DNA of 64,000 nt, taken from Alligator mississippiensis. Its lineage: Eukaryota; Chordata; Crocodylia; Alligatoridae. The first letter of the stretch is position 1. The number at the start of each line of letters is the position of its first letter. The translations under genes were made by a program, and so were the position numbers. The notes beneath the pieces are model-generated. The model did not search any database. It saw only the letters and a list, made by a program, of their open reading frames with translations, and was not told the DNA's origin. The stretch covers positions 36,625,832 to 36,689,831 of the forward strand of contig NC_081830.1 in assembly GCF_030867095.1 (NCBI RefSeq). The letters run 5' to 3'. Positions 1 through 10,564 of this stretch are shown in pieces.

Positions 1-955
1 TTCAGCTACACCTGACACACTAGTCCTCGGGGAGGATGCCTGTCTCTTAATATAAGCTGCCTACTCTCTTGGGATCCAAGGAGGACTCCCCTCTCTGCAC
101 TGCTGCTCTGAATTTCCATATTTTGATTTATAGCTCTTACTGCAATAAGACTATTCTCAGAGACAAGTCAACCCTGGATCAGACTATCGCTTTAAGTTCA
201 ACGGCTGCTTTTTTAACTTTATGTAAACTGGCACTGGTGTCATGTTGGCTGATACTTCTAAGCTGAGGTCATTCCCCTGACTTCAAAGTTTCTTGGGTCA
301 GGCCCTAGAAATCCATAAAAGCTTTGAATGTTAGTAAAACTGAAACAGCCTTGAATCTAAGATGCCTACTTTAAACGTGCTCTAGGAGCCACTTAAGCTA
401 CAGAACATCTTCCCTTCTGAAATGCAGCTTCAAAGAGGATTGTCACAAAGAGTGATACTTTAAGCACAGCTGCTCAAAAAGCAGTTTTCTATTGATGCCA
501 ACATTTTCACAAAGTGTTTCATTTAAATGTTTTCATTATCACAATTTATCATTTCATTTATCATTATTTTTATCATTCAAATTATTGAATCTTTATCAAA
601 ATAAAAAAAGTTTCACTTAGGTTCACTTTGGAAGGAGATGCCCCATGCAAAACTTGGGAACAAAAATTTTAAATTTAGTTTAATTTGAAGCAAAGAACCA
701 AAATTCAAAGTGTCCCCTTTCAGGAATTTGTGTTTGTTTGTTTTCCCATTTACTTCCCTACCCTCCCTCCTATTTTCAGTAGGAACAAGTGGGGGAAGAG
801 GTGAGGAGCGGGGAGGAGGGGAAGAAAAGAAAATTTAATGAAAAAGAAAAATCAACAATTGGTTTCACCCAAAAATGGTGACATTTTGAAGTTAAATGAT
901 TTTTTTTTCATTTTCTTGTAAAATTAAAACTTCTTCAATGACACTTCAGTGCCAA
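1..955. other. Intergenic, no gene seen
   Basis: Non-coding DNA. From about 480 to 930 it is AT-rich with A and T runs and a purine-rich patch near 790-860. No splice-bounded coding exon or recognisable transposon end is visible. The short open frames are not supported by any family resemblance. Confidence 0.5.
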
Positions 956-959
956 TAGT

Positions 960-2309
960 TCATTATCTTAGCTAGAAAAATCAAACAGCACTGCATGGCA
1001 TCAAGGTCTCAAATATAAACTCTATGGTACCTGACCGCAAGCTACGTACTTTCTTTGTGAATATGATCTCCAGCAGATCATTCAAATTTCCTACCAGGCA
1101 AGTAGAAAAAAGCAGGGTATGAACTCTGAAAAATGGAGTCCCCCTAGGATCAGTGCTAGCACTAGTACTTTTCAATGTATATACCTCAGACTTCCTGCAT
1201 ACAACATCTAAGCAATACATGTACACTGACAATGTCGCCATAGTAGGCCAAGGAATAAACATGACAGAACTGGAAAAGACACTGAGTACTGACATGGAGC
1301 TCACTGCTGACTATCCACAAATGGTGCTTAAAATTGAGTACCAATAAATCAGAATCATCACTCTTCCACGTGGGCAATCATCAAGCCAAGAGCATGCTGA
1401 ATATTAGAGTAGACGACCACATCCTACCCCCTGGACATATCCCAACCTACCTAGCAGTCATGTTAGACCATTCCCTCACCTATAAACATCACATTCAGAA
1501 GGTCAGCAGTAAAGTCTCTGCTCAGGTAGCTGCCTTAAGATGTTTAGCCAGCATGACATGGGGTGCCAACTTCAAAGTGGTCAGAACCATTGTCCTTGCA
1601 GTGGTATATGCCCCAGCAGAATACTGTGCTCCTGTATGGTCCAGAAGTTGTCACACTAAAAAGGCTGGCACTGTATTTAACAGTGCACTGCAACTTATAG
1701 TAGGCTACACAACCCTGTACTCTCAGGCATTAGACAAAACTATATACAAACACAGACCCTAACATTATTACTGGCAATAGAGGCAAGAGATGATGAAAAT
1801 CACTTGCTCTGTCAACTGTTAAGTGAAGACCCAAACAGATAGAGGCTTAAGAGGCTCAACAGTCGTAAATAATTTGTACATGAGGCCCCCAAGCTCCTGG
1901 AAGAGATTGGGCATACTGAACCAAACTTATGGGCAGCAATGGAGTGGGCTGACTGCTGGGAAAGGTCAGATCTAGTCCTACAGTGTTTTAGACCAACACC
2001 AAACAAGAACCCTATTGGGCACAACCGGGACAGAGAAGCATGGGTCAAGCTGAACTAACTGAAATCTGGATACAGACACTTCAAAACAACATTTCACAAG
2101 ACAAACATCTTGGACAGCCTACTGTGTGAACATGGTGTCCAACAGACAGCACAGCACTTAATTGAAAGTAGCAATCTTTACAAATGCCAAGACATTGAGC
2201 GATAATACCAGACAGTGGCTCATAGATCTGGAAGTTGCTATCTAACACTATACAAAAAGAGAGATTAGCATGTTTTGCTACAGACACTTTCTACTTTGTT
2301 TTCCAATGC
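960..2309 (+). mobile_element. Degenerate non-LTR retrotransposon (LINE), jockey-superfamily-like, RT C-terminal half
   Basis: Translated pieces in several frames line up, in order, with the C-terminal half of a LINE reverse transcriptase. They are a WHQGLKYKLYGT segment near 1000, then GVPLGSVLALVLFNVYTSD (RT motif B, about 1137-1193), then YTDN where YADD is expected (motif C, about 1220-1231). After these come YLAVMLDHSLTYKHHIQK, AEYCAPVWSRS, and a distal CEHGVQQTAQHLIES block near 2130-2170 that resembles the cysteine/histidine tail with a QTMQH core in such elements. This is clearly different from the CR1 copies elsewhere in the window, which carry VLGPALFN and FADDT. The catalytic YADD is lost and frames are broken, so it is an old, inactive copy. 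Its 5' end is missing. Its 3' part is interrupted from 2324 by a later retroposon and may resume after 4299. Clade assignment (Jockey, I or Ingi/Vingi group) is uncertain. Confidence 0.7.
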
Positions 2310-2336
2310 CTCTGTACTGGTAACAGAGGTGTAGGT

Positions 2337-3952
2337 TCATAGATTCATAGATGTAGGGTTGGAAGGGACTTTGTAGATCTTCTAGTCCGACCCCCTGCCC
2401 CGCGCAGGAGAGAAAACTGGTTTCAAATGACCCCAGCCAGATAAACATTGAGCCTCCTCTTAAAGACCCCCAGGGTAGAAGCCAGCACCACTTCTCTTGG
2501 AAGTTGGTTCCAGATCCTAGCCACACTAACTGTGAAGCAGTGCCTTTGGATGTCTAGTCTAAACCTACTCTCTAACAACTTGTGGCCGTTATTCCTTGTT
2601 ACCCTGGGGAGCGCTAGTGGGAGCAAGGTCTCTCCTAAACCTTGCTGGTCCCCCCTAGTAAGTTTATAGATGGCCACCAGGTCCCCCCTCAGCCTTCTCT
2701 TGTGAAGGCTGAACAGGTCCAGGTCCCGTAGCCTCTCCTCGTAGGGTCTGCCCTGCTGTCCCCAGATCATGCGAGTAGCCCTCCTCTGGATCCTCTCAAT
2801 GCTGTCCACATCCCTCCTGAAGTGCGGCGCCCAGAATTGGACACAGTACTCCAGCTGTGGCCTGACCAGTGTTGCATAGAGGGGGAGGATCACCTCCTTG
2901 AACCTGCTCGTGATGCATCTGTGGATGCAGGACAAGGTACGGTTAGCCCTACTGACCATGTTCTCGCATTGTCGGCCCATGTTCATCTTGGAGTCAGTAA
3001 TGACTCCAAGATCTCTTTCTGCCACCATGCTTTTGAGAAGGGAGTTCCCCAGCCTATAGGTATGCTGCTGGTTCCTACTGCCCAAGTGCAGCACCCTGCA
3101 CTTGTCACTATTGAATCCCATCCTATTTTCATTTGCCCACGCCTGTAACCTGTCCAGGTCCTGCTGTAATCTGTCCTTCCCTTCTAGTGTGCCCACCTCA
3201 CCCCAGATCTTGGTGTCGTCTGCAAATTTAAACAGGCTGCTCTTCACCCCCTCATCCAAGTCACTAATAAAGAAATTGAACAGTGCGGGCCCAAGGACTG
3301 AGCCCTGGGGGACTCCACTGCCCACTTCCCTCCAGGTCAAAAATGACCCGTCCACCACCACTGTCTGAGTACAACCCCTCAGCCAATTTGCTATCCATCT
3401 GACTGCGTAGGCATCAATGCCGCAGTCACCTAGCTTTTTAATGAGAATGGAGTGGGAGACAGTGTCAAAGGCCTTCCTGAAGTCGAGAAAGACTGCATCC
3501 ACCGCGACACTTGAGTCCAATGATTTTGTGACCTGATCGTAGAAGGCAATCAGGTTGGTCTGACAGGACCTGCCCCTAATGAAACCATGCTGGTTGCCCT
3601 TGAGCATCATCCCCGCTGCTGACCCATCACAGATGTGCTCCTTGATAATCTTCTCAAAGAGCTTCCCCAAGATTGAAGTAAGACTAATGGGCCTATAGTT
3701 GCCCAGGTCCTCCATCTTCCCTTTTTTTAAAGATGGGAACCACATTGGCCCTCTTCCAGTCATCCGGCACCTGGCCAGAGCACCATGAGCGCTCGTAAAG
3801 CCATGCCAGGGGCCCCGCGATAACCCCTGCCAATTCCCTGGGGTGGAGAGCACCTGGACCTGCTGATTTGAATATGTCCAGCCCCTCCAGAAGTTCTCTA
3901 ACCCAGTCCCCCCATCCCTAGGCTTGGCGGAGTTTCTCCCGAGTCCGTCCTG
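2337..3952 (-). mobile_element. CR1 LINE, 5'-truncated, with near-intact reverse transcriptase ORF2
   Basis: The minus strand carries a long open frame covering the RT and C-terminal domains of CR1 ORF2. In order it shows NYRPISLTSILGKLFEKI, NQHGFIRGRSCQTNLIAF, AVFLDFRKAFDTVSH (motif A), [19 protein letters not shown] (motif B), KFADDTKIWG (catalytic FADD), then the thumb and C-terminal block ending in GVFKRRLNVYLAG. The 3' end is typical: tagggttggaagggac followed by the ttcatagattcatag repeat at 2337-2352. CR1 homology continues upstream of NYRPISL (about 3720-3900: FKSAGPGALHPREL, WKRANVVPIFKK) in another frame, so a shift lies in the A-run near 3725. The endonuclease domain and ORF1 are absent through 5' truncation at about 3952. 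The long uninterrupted frame implies a young copy, and it is closely similar to the copy at 51076-51927. The open frame runs on past 3952 into flanking DNA by chance. Confidence 0.93.
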
Positions 3953-3977
3953 AGGTTGCAGCTGTGTTAGTGTAAGG

Positions 3978-4164
3978 CAGGGGTGGGCAATTATTTTGGG
4001 CGGAGGGCTGCTTACTGAGTTCTGGCCAGCCATTGAGGGCTGCATGACAGGCAGCCAGGGGCAGATAAATATTAATTTCCTAAATTTCTTAGGGGCCCTG
4101 CAGGCCAGATAGAATGGTCTAGCAGGCCGCATCCAGCCTGCAGGCTGCATTTTGCCCACCCCTG
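3978..4164 (+). mobile_element. Short non-autonomous hAT-type DNA transposon (MITE), 187 bp
   Basis: It begins caggggtgggcaa and ends ttgcccacccctg, which are perfect 13-bp terminal inverted repeats. It is flanked by an 8-bp target duplication with one mismatch, gtgtaagg at 3970-3977 and gtctaagg at 4165-4172, the size made by hAT transposases. There is no coding capacity. A second, oppositely oriented copy lies at 41459-41644. It sits inside the retroposon copy described at 2324-4285. Confidence 0.9.
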
Positions 4165-4299
4165 GTCTAAGGACATAGGAAGACAAGGTTCTTTGGGCGA
4201 ATCTGATGTCTTTTATTAGACCAACTCAAAGTCTTAAAGTTGGTCTAATAAAAGATATCAGATTTATCCAAAGAGCCTCATCTGGCTCTGTACTGGTAA

Positions 4300-5057
4300 G
4301 GGTTTTATAACAAATCCCTGTTAATGCCTGACTAGGCTTTAGTCAACTCCTGGGTAAAAAAAAACTGTTGCAAAAATAAGGAAGGAGAAAAGGGTTTCTT
4401 GCCTCACGTACCTTACTGAATATTGTTCACAGGGTGGAAACTTATTTTTGTTCTGCATGTATTGTGGTTGGATCTGTCACAAACAGAACATTGTATATGC
4501 TTAGCAGGGATAAAATGGCTCCATGACACTGATCTCCTTATTGCAAAGAAAAATAAACCCCTCGCTTGTGGTCGAGTGTGTGCTACAGTGCCTTCATCAT
4601 TTGTATCGTGTTTATAAGCAAGCACTGTATTGATAGCTCAATAGGGCTACAGGTCTCCTCAGTTTCTCTGTTATGGTTATTGCAACAATGGGTCCACAGA
4701 AATTTCCAATCCAAAAGCACAGCCTCTACTCACTACATTTGCTCAGAACTGTCCTTTAATAACAGGGCTTTGGAAATGAAGTTGATAAACCCTATCAACT
4801 GTACCTCTTTACAGGGAATGCCTCACTTTTAAACCAAACTTACTGAAACCCCATATACCTTTCCTGTTACCTTATTTTCCAGCTCTGCGAATTATAGGCA
4901 CAACAAAATGAAGAACGGCGGGTGGTAAAACTAAGGATTGTCCTATGGTTGGAGGTTGCACTGGCCAACTATGTCGCTAACCCTCCAGCGAAGCCATAGG
5001 GCAAATATCTTTATTCTCTGGAATGCTGGTTTAGCCACAGTGGTCGTAGAACTGTGA
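4300..5057. other. Intergenic, no gene seen
   Basis: No coding exon or confident repeat is seen. The first part may be the remainder of the old LINE interrupted at 2309, but I cannot trace coding similarity. Confidence 0.4.
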
Positions 5058-5318
5058 GAAGTAAGAGGATTTGTTGGGAATATCTTTCACTGGACCCACT
5101 GAATAGTTGGGAGAGATGTTAGATAAGCTTTCAGGTACCAAGTGCCCTTCTTTAAGTCTGGGAAAGAAGTAGAGACAGCCTAAGCCAAAAAAACAAAAAC
5201 AAAAACAAAAAAAAAACTATCACAAACTTGTCTAATATCACTCCCAAGTATTCAGTGGGTCCAATGAAAGGTCTCACCACAAAAAAAAACAAACAACAAA
5301 ACCCTTACTTCTCATATT
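5058..5318. repeat. Foldback element related to the cttttattggaccaac retroposon family
   Basis: Left arm features agaagtaagaggatttgttg, atatctttcactggaccc and gttgggagagatgttaga are mirrored on the right by cacttacttctc-like sequence (acccttacttctc, about 5304-5316), gggtccaatgaaaggt and tctaatatcactcccaa. Arms are roughly 70 bp and imperfect. The loop contains agctttcaggtaccaagtg and an A-rich run. The arms resemble the head of the retroposon family seen at 32543 and 42776, so this looks like a head-to-head inverted copy. Confidence 0.6.
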
Positions 5319-7105
5319 AATTCTTTGGCAGTCAGGTACCCTGTATGCAATGCATTTTCTTTCTTGTAATGCATACACCCTCTGTGGAAGTGCTTACAGC
5401 CAAAAATTTAACTCCCTGTATTTGCTGGCAGCAGAATGGATACTCTCAGTATCATCCAGTAAATGTGCTGTATATAACAATCTATGAATAGCTTCTATAA
5501 ATAAGGAAACAAGAGCTACTGGAAAGGCTTAAATTTTACATCCAGTAGATCCAAATGCAAATAAAACACTTGTTCACATAATGCATTCCACTGGAATCAG
5601 GGAATCCCTAGTCAAAGAACAGGCGTGGCTGATATCCAATGCTATCAGGCTGGTGCAACTGCAAAATAGGCCTTGCAGTTTCTCAGAAGCAAATAGGACT
5701 GCTATCTAATGCACTGCTGTTTGCTTCTGAGAAACTACAAGACCTCTTCTGCAAGTGCCTCTCTTTGGCTAAACTACATCTCCTCCCTTCCCCTCATTTC
5801 ACCATCTGGCCCAAGAAAGATGTAGTTATTGATTTAAGCACACCATGCAGTATGCAAGCATCTTGGCAGTCATCTATTGTGTGTGTCAATAAAACTCAAT
5901 TTTCAATGAGGGGGAGGAGGAGCAATGAAGTTCAGTAGACCTAGAAACCCCAAAGGAGACTAAGGAATTTATTGTCACAACAGAACTGAACAAAGAAAGC
6001 ATTGTTGACCTTGTTGTCCACATGGGAGGGGAGATACAAAGGAAATATGCCTACACCATGTCGTGGCAGTCAGGGAGGGATGCCTTGAATGCACCCTGAT
6101 GAACCTAAAAATGTGGCAGTCCACCACAGATCCTTTAGGAATGTTGGAGACAGAGGTCTCAAGAGCATCTTCCCTGCCACATTTCTGGGTTTTGGTACAT
6201 TCAAGACAGTCCTTTGTCAGCGATACAGGGTAGACATACCTAAAAAGACTAAGATCACACCAGAAGTCTGGAACAAAGCCAATGAAATGAACCCCTGGAA
6301 CTCAACCCTATGACCTCCCAACAAGGCCATTTTTCTTCTCCAAGAATAAGAGATCTTATTTAAGATTTCATTCAAATTAAAGAAATTGTATGAAGACTAG
6401 GATGGGATTCTGGATCCTGTTCTGTCAAAGAACAGGTTTGGCTGGTTACAGGGGTTATGTTTCCTAAGTATGGAGCAAAAACACTTATACTTATGCAGCA
6501 ACAGACACAATCTCTTGGTTAGGTCCATGCATTGTGTACTAACAGCATATGATGTTGGAATCAAAAGGCAGTACACTGGGTAAACAGCCCCGGACAGTGG
6601 CTCAGCAGTGGAATAGGCTAAAATGAGGCATGGTGGGAGGAAGCCCAAGGCATAAAGAAATAATGAAGCAGTGTTTGTGTTCTCATTTACCAGAGTTCTG
6701 TGCTTCAGAATGGCCTACGCGTTCTCATCTATAAATATACCTGTGATCCCTTCTTTGTGAAATAGGCTATTACCATTGCAATACAACCTTTTATGTCTGT
6801 GTTTCCAAAGTCATTCCGATACAGACACACAAGTCATGCAGACAGCAACCAAAGTTGGGTGCCTTCTTGTGAAATTATACCTTCTGTTCTCAAAATGATG
6901 GGCTTTAAACAGAGAAGGGAGAGAAAAACCAGGAATAGAGGTTTCTTAGTGTATGGATGAAGTACCATTGCCAGCAATATTTATTTTATGGACAGAGGAC
7001 ATATGCTGGTGTGGTGTAAGGCACAGAGGCTAAGTTATGCCCTGTCCTTTCCATGGCTGTTCAGAGAAAGGAAGATAAAGGAAGCATTCACATAGACTAA
7101 CCACA
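5319..7105. other. Intergenic, no gene seen
   Basis: Mixed unique sequence. A stretch near 6125-6200 (tttaggaatgttggagacag) resembles one near 16915-16945 (tttcagaaatgttggtgata), suggesting an unnamed dispersed repeat. No coding exon is recognised. Confidence 0.4.
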
Positions 7106-7250
7106 CACTAGAAGCAGAAAGCAAAGCAGTAGCTTGGTCAGGAAGTAGAAAGCAGAGCAGCAGATCAGGCAAGAGAAAGGGATCAGAGTGGCACATGATA
7201 GCACAGGACTAATTTGTAGCACGCCTGCCAATATGGTTGGTCCCTGCTGT
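7106..7250 (+). repeat. Partial copy of a GCAGAAAGCAG-rich short DNA-transposon-like family
   Basis: The core (agaaagcagagcagcagatc, then gggatcagagtggcac, then aatttgtagcacgcctgcc and ggttgg) matches the fuller copy at 58948-59189 and another at 63642-63880. Only the right part is clear here. Confidence 0.45.
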
Positions 7251-7439
7251 CCTATAAGGTGTCCTTATAATCCTGGGTGTGTCATGGAGACTACAAATAT
7301 CAAAGCACCTTCATACAAAAAACTGATTCCACTTTGGACACTAGATCCTACAGAAAGCAACACTAAGACATCTGTCCTTGATGCCCCAGCATGCAGTAAC
7401 TTAAATGAGGCCAAGAGTGTGCACCACTTCTGTGTGACC

Positions 7440-7672
7440 ACACACCACTAGAGCCACATACAGCAGAGACACCCCCTGCCCCCAAAATGCCCCACCACAG
7501 CCCAGGCTGCACCAGCAGCACATCCCCTCACCCAGGCTCCACCAGTGGCACACAGTCTCTCTGCCCCCACTAAGCAGGCAGCTCACAAGCAGGCAGCCCA
7601 GGGTCCTACCCTGCCACATGGCAGCAGAAGACTGCTTATGATCTGTGGGCTGCCTGTTGGACAGCCCTGCGC
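7440..7672. repeat. Probable hAT-type short element, right end only
   Basis: C-rich tract ending in gttggacagccctg at about 7656-7669. Its reverse complement cagggctgtccaac is a terminus I associate with hAT elements of amniotes. I could not identify a matching left terminus, so the boundary on that side is a guess. Confidence 0.35.
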
Positions 7673-8979
7673 TAGACACTGCCGGACAAAAAAGAACTTT
7701 CCCAGCACACTCAATAAAAAGTTAGGTAATAATGCCCAGAGTGACCTTACTATCAGAGGATGTCTCAGTTCACACCCAAGAGATCCCCAACAACCTCTTT
7801 TTGCAGTAGCTCACCACTGGATGGACCAAAAATGGGGAAGAGCCCTGGTGGAAAACAAGCACAACAGAAGAAAAATGGGTTTTGTTTCTCAGTATCAAAA
7901 CTCACTCAAATTCAGACACTTGGAATCGGATCAACATGGCTTCATTGTCATCAGCAGAGCTGCTTCCACTTGGGATTGATCTGGCCTTAAATGTAAGCTA
8001 CAAGTCCTCCAAAGTCCGTCTGTTTTTATTGTAGATTTGAGATCTCTCCTAAGAACACATGCATGCGGCTTGGCCCTGGGTTGCTTGTCGCGACCACATT
8101 TTCCATGAACATCTGCCAAAGTTTTGATTGGATGTGTTAATCTCTAGCTGTGGTAGCTGGAGGCGATCCATGTTTGTGGGAAACGTTAGGTAATAGGCAA
8201 CATGACAAAAATAAGCTACCCATGTTCTTAAGACAGCATAATAATGAAAGAACTCATGTCCTCCCAACACATCACCAGGGGAACGTTCTTCTTTCAGTTC
8301 CCCTAAACATGATTCAGCAGGAATCCTGCTTCTCAACTTTTGAATGCATCCCAGCACTTTTAAAAAGGTCTTTGAGTTTCTAGTCTTTCCCCCTGTCAGG
8401 CACACACCTCTTCTAGAGGAGAGGGGGAGCTTTATAATGGTTATTTTTATTCTATTTGTCCTTTTAGCCATAGACATTTTGAAACCCATCAGGCTCTTGG
8501 TCCCAGCATTATCTAACGGGAAGAGGTAGAACAGACAAAGTATGCACTTTGTGTATAGGGGAGGGAGCTCTTTTCTTATGAGAAAAGTATAAGAGAGGTA
8601 CCTGGTTTACCTTCTCTAGAACCTCCATGGACTGATATCGTTCTATCATCCTCACCCTTACTTACCTCCTTTCTAAAATAAACCCTCCTAGAGGTTTTTT
8701 CCCTCCACAGTATCTCTCTGGAAACCTTTCCAAGCTTCAAATTGTTTTCCCTCCCCTGTCTCTGAACTCCTTCCCTATGTTGAGATGGGGTTCACAAGAA
8801 CTGAACAGGGGAGGACTCCCTTTGACTTACGGCTTTGACTTCTTGTGTTTTACATCTCATGCCACCTGATCCTGGGATTGTTTAGTTGAGTTTTTTTGTT
8901 TGTGTGTTTGTGTGTTTGTTTGTTTGGGGGGGTTAACCACTGAGAATCCCTAAACAGGGGTTTTTATTGAGCACTGATG
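7673..8979. other. Intergenic, no gene seen
   Basis: Unique-looking sequence with a T/G-rich microsatellite patch (tttgtttgtgtgtttgtg) near 8890-8930. No exon or terminal repeat is recognised. Confidence 0.4.
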
Positions 8980-9260
8980 CTTCAGCTTTCTCCATGAGTC
9001 ATCCTAGATCCAGTAAGATGCATGCAGAGTTTTAACTATTCCCTATTAAGGGAATTCCTTGAATTTATCACCACTTAATTTTATTTGCTACTGTGTTGCC
9101 CATTAATTTACCGGTCAGATCTGTCTGAAGCTCCTTACAGACTTCTCTGGTTTTAACTAACCAACAGGCTGTTTTCTACATGCTTTGTACCTCACTAGTC
9201 ACCATCTTTCCCTGGATGATTAGGTACCATATTCTGGATGAGACATTTTGCTGCAATCCT
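8980..9260 (-). mobile_element. Ancient CR1-like LINE fragment
   Basis: The stretch with ccggtcagatctgtctgaag and cttctctggttttaactaa reads, on the minus strand, like a decayed CR1/L3 reverse-transcriptase region. No frame is intact. The call is weak and based on resemblance only. Confidence 0.3.
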
Positions 9261-10564
9261 TTTCCCATGCTAAAAACTGACCTCTTCTCCTCCTTGCTTT
9301 TCCTCTTTTGCCTCATTCCTGACCCCCCGCACTGCTCTAGGTGTGTTGCCTTCTCAACCAACAGCAGTGAGGCCGCATCCCCCAGTGCCATGGGCAGGTT
9401 TATTGACCCAATTTCTCAGCAGTTCTAATTAGCCCATACAAAATGGCTAATTAGATGTGGATAGATGTTTCTCCAATCTAGGTGATAGCCTGCATAGAAC
9501 AGTGCAATACATTTGAGGGCACTGCTGCTTGGCACTACGTTGACTATGTAGTCATGGCTTTGCTTTCCGTAACACCCACTTGAAAGCAACTCCTTAAAAG
9601 TGCCAATAATTGATAGGTTATAAAAATCTGGTTATTCTCATTTGCATTGCCATTTTTGCTGATAATCTAAGCACAGTTTTAAAAGTAGGAACAATATCCA
9701 CTCCTCACCAGTCGTTTCTGTGTTCTTTCCAAGTGTTCAGCTTTCATTTTCCATACCCTATTTTACGCTCTTTTTCTATAAATGTTACTAAGGTTGGATT
9801 TCCACTTTTAAGTACACATGTTTAGCTTAAATAACTTCTTGAGCTTTGCTATCTTACCATATTCCACAAGCCTTCCCCCACCACCTTCCAGCTTCATTTC
9901 CACTTGGTTTGCAGCCTTATATCTGTTCTGAGATTAGATCAGTCACATCAGTCCTACAGAAGGGCAGAGACCAGAGAGGAAGAAACTTTAGAGCCAGTTC
10001 TCTGGCATCAGATATATAGGAGTAAAAAGCCCAGTCTGTTACACATATCTGCAGTGCCTGCACAGACACAAGCCCTGAAGAACAGTTCTGGCTGAGGCAG
10101 AAAATGCCTCCATGTCAGCAGGGAACTCAAAGAACTTTGTGGCATGACCTCCACCCTGTGGTATCATAGGGGAGGAAGCAGAGTTCAAATATAGGGGAGC
10201 TCAGGGGGCTGAGTCCCCCATAAGAGACAAAAGCACCCCCACAGGCCAATCAACACCCCTTCCACCTCCTCCCCGCAACAGCCCAGACCCCATGAGCCAC
10301 AGCACACAGCCCCCAGCCTGCCCCGTGCCTTTCCAAGCCCAGGCGGCAGCTGCTTCCAGCTGCCACTGCCACTGGCCTCATCCCCACAGTATTGCAGACC
10401 CCCCCACCCAAAAGTCCAAATATAATTCAAACCTTGGGTGGAGGACACACAGCTCACAGAGGTCTCTGCTTCAGCATCAACTGTACACTGATTCAACCCT
10501 TATATTGCCCTCAAGAAAGCCTGAGCCCAAACAGGCCCAAACCACAGAGGGATCCAGTACCTCA
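9261..10564. other. Intergenic, no gene seen
   Basis: A C-rich tract occupies about 10200-10420 and gives spurious long proline- and glycine-rich frames on both strands. No splice-bounded exon is seen. Confidence 0.4.

Larger units (their letters stand above)
2324..4285 (-). mobile_element. 3'-anchored retroposon copy, split by CR1 and a hAT-type element, 14-bp target duplication
   Basis: The 14-mer ctctgtactggtaa occurs exactly at 2310-2323 and 4286-4299 and brackets everything between. Just inside the left copy, ggtgtaggtt (2329-2338) matches the conserved terminus of the family also seen at 32543, 42776 and 59289. The rest of the terminus resumes after the CR1 at about 3953 (gcagctgtgttag...), is broken again by the hAT-type insertion, and continues at 4165 (taaggacatagg, gacaaggttctttggg). 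The distal part is an inverted duplication: cttttattagaccaac near 4212 is mirrored by gttggtctaataaaag near 4237. I read this as one retroposon insertion that later received a CR1 and a hAT element. The nest is deduced from the sequence; the family identity is discussed with the copy at 42776. Confidence 0.65.

Noticed and set aside
1334-1762. 142-codon open frame as an independent gene
   Set aside because: It is the connection/thumb region of a decayed LINE, flanked by matching LINE segments in other frames.
2423-4186. 587-codon minus-strand open frame as a possible host gene
   Set aside because: Residues from about NYRPISL onward are CR1 reverse transcriptase. The first part is out-of-frame CR1, retroposon and hAT sequence read through by chance.
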